A program made the position numbers and the translations under genes. Of a stretch of 5,336 bases of DNA, positions 4,725 to 5,336 are shown piece after piece. The notes under the pieces were generated by a model, which saw only the letters and a program-made list of their open reading frames with translations, was not told the origin of the DNA and did not search any database. The DNA is from Candidatus Aminicenantota bacterium (lineage in GTDB: Bacteria; Acidobacteriota; Aminicenantia; UBA2199): contig JAOZTV010000174.1 in assembly GCA_029939015.1 (NCBI GenBank), forward strand, positions 1-5,336, given 5' to 3'. Every line of letters starts with the position of its first letter. The first letter of the stretch is position 1.

Positions 4725-5336
4725 TTAAATATTCGTTTTACTTAATACTACAAAATTTCTTATCAAACGATTCCCTTTAGTATCAATCAGGGTGAGCTTG
4801 TGTTTTCCTGGTTTTGGTTTTAATACTACCTGATGAAATTGCTTTGTCTGTCCTAAATATTTCTCATCAAGATGCCAGAATATTGAAATATTTGGATTTC
4901 GGTGAACAGCTTTAAATATTACACTACTTTTTCTTTCATCAAGATCAATTGGGATATAAACTATAGTGTTTTTTGAAGGATAGATTAGATTCATTGACAT
5001 AATTTTGTGCTTTCCGATTTGTTTTTCAATGCAATCTTTGCGAAAGGTGGGCAGTTTTTTGTACATAGGATGGGCTTTTCTATAATAGAATTCCTGTATA
5101 GGCGGTAGTGTAAACCATGATTTATGAGTCATATTTGAAACTGATTCACACTTATTATTAACTCTAAATAACCCTTTTTTGTCTAAATGAATTAAATGAT
5201 GAAATGTACATTGTTTTGAAAAATTACTTTCCTTTGGTATTGCTACTAATTCAGTTTCACATTGTTCAGTTGGTAGAAAACCTGATTTTTTGCATAGTTG
5301 TATTGTTTTGAGTGCATAATTTGGTTTTTTAAACCA
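4725..5336 (-). CDS. pbpC: Penicillin-binding protein 1C, C-terminal part (partial at window edge)
   Basis: The reading frame is open to the right edge, so only the last 203 residues are seen; an internal Met at 5132 is not the start. PbpC is a periplasmic, inner-membrane-anchored class A penicillin-binding protein with glycosyltransferase and transpeptidase domains that build peptidoglycan. Those domains lie outside the window. The visible part begins in the family's Cys-rich linker: LCKKSGFLPTEQC, then C..HH..HLD and R..N..C, with cysteines at fragment positions 15, 26, 43 and 63. Next come SWFTLPPIQEFYYRKAHPMYKKLP and another Cys (102), then the PbpC C-terminal beta domain (BiPBP_C type): MNLIYPSKNT, IFWHLDEKYLG and PGKHKLTLIDTKGN, ending NFVVLSKTNI. 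This order matches the PbpC C-terminus well. It ends in TAA directly against the stop of the convergent repeat-protein gene. In many bacteria pbpC neighbours an alpha-2-macroglobulin gene, which could lie beyond the edge. Confidence 0.88.
   Translation of the reverse strand, partial: WFKKPNYALKTIQLCKKSGFLPTEQCETELVAIPKESNFSKQCTFHHLIHLDKKGLFRVNNKCESVSNMTHKSWFTLPPIQEFYYRKAHPMYKKLPTFRKDCIEKQIGKHKIMSMNLIYPSKNTIVYIPIDLDERKSSVIFKAVHRNPNISIFWHLDEKYLGQTKQFHQVVLKPKPGKHKLTLIDTKGNRLIRNFVVLSKTNI

Noticed and set aside
5130..5132. ATG that would make a 135-residue stand-alone protein
   Set aside because: The frame continues upstream without a stop to the window edge, and the upstream 68 residues match the Cys-rich PbpC linker, so this Met is internal.

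Overview
The window is an AT-rich stretch of bacterial DNA with six protein genes, one of them cut by the right edge, and no RNA gene, mobile element or CRISPR array. The source is most likely a low-GC diderm (Gram-negative type) bacterium. The evidence is a penicillin-binding protein 1C (PbpC) C-terminus, a DUF3943-type protein that looks like an outer-membrane or periplasmic protein, and N-terminal export signals or membrane segments on every gene whose N-terminus is visible. Shine-Dalgarno sites are good on three genes, and TGA is used as a stop. I cannot name the phylum from sequence alone.

Layout, left to right: (1) 93-1604, minus strand: exported DUF3943-family protein with a beta-rich C-terminal region. 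It has its own extended -10 promoter and a 12-A tract right after the start codon. (2) 1687-2508, minus: membrane-anchored MtfA/M90-type zinc metallopeptidase, starting at TTG. (3) 2529-3080, minus: rhomboid intramembrane serine protease, 20 nt upstream of the M90 gene and probably its operon partner. (4) 3201-4304, minus: exported 6-bladed beta-propeller protein; its real start is probably the second ATG. (5) 4416-4724, plus: the only plus-strand gene, a secreted 102-residue protein made almost entirely of six Y-[EQ]-S-Q-A repeats. I recognise this as the DUF6150 / '7(1) septoil knot' type, a family whose members are predicted, and in one small case shown, to fold into a seven-crossing protein knot. 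(6) 4725-5336, minus, open at the right edge: the last 203 residues of PbpC.

All six products act in or at the cell envelope, but I see no evidence that they form one pathway. The clearest functional unit is the rhomboid plus M90 protease pair. The most unusual locus is the repeat-protein gene. It is inverted among minus-strand neighbours, its consensus-like promoter places the transcript start on or next to the ATG (probably leaderless), and a perfect 14-bp palindrome covers the -10 box. Its stop codon directly abuts the stop codon of pbpC, with no bases between.

The non-coding gaps (1-92, 1605-1686, 3081-3200, 4305-4415) are all short and hold the promoters and the one candidate terminator listed below. 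No gene-free stretch exceeds 300 bases.
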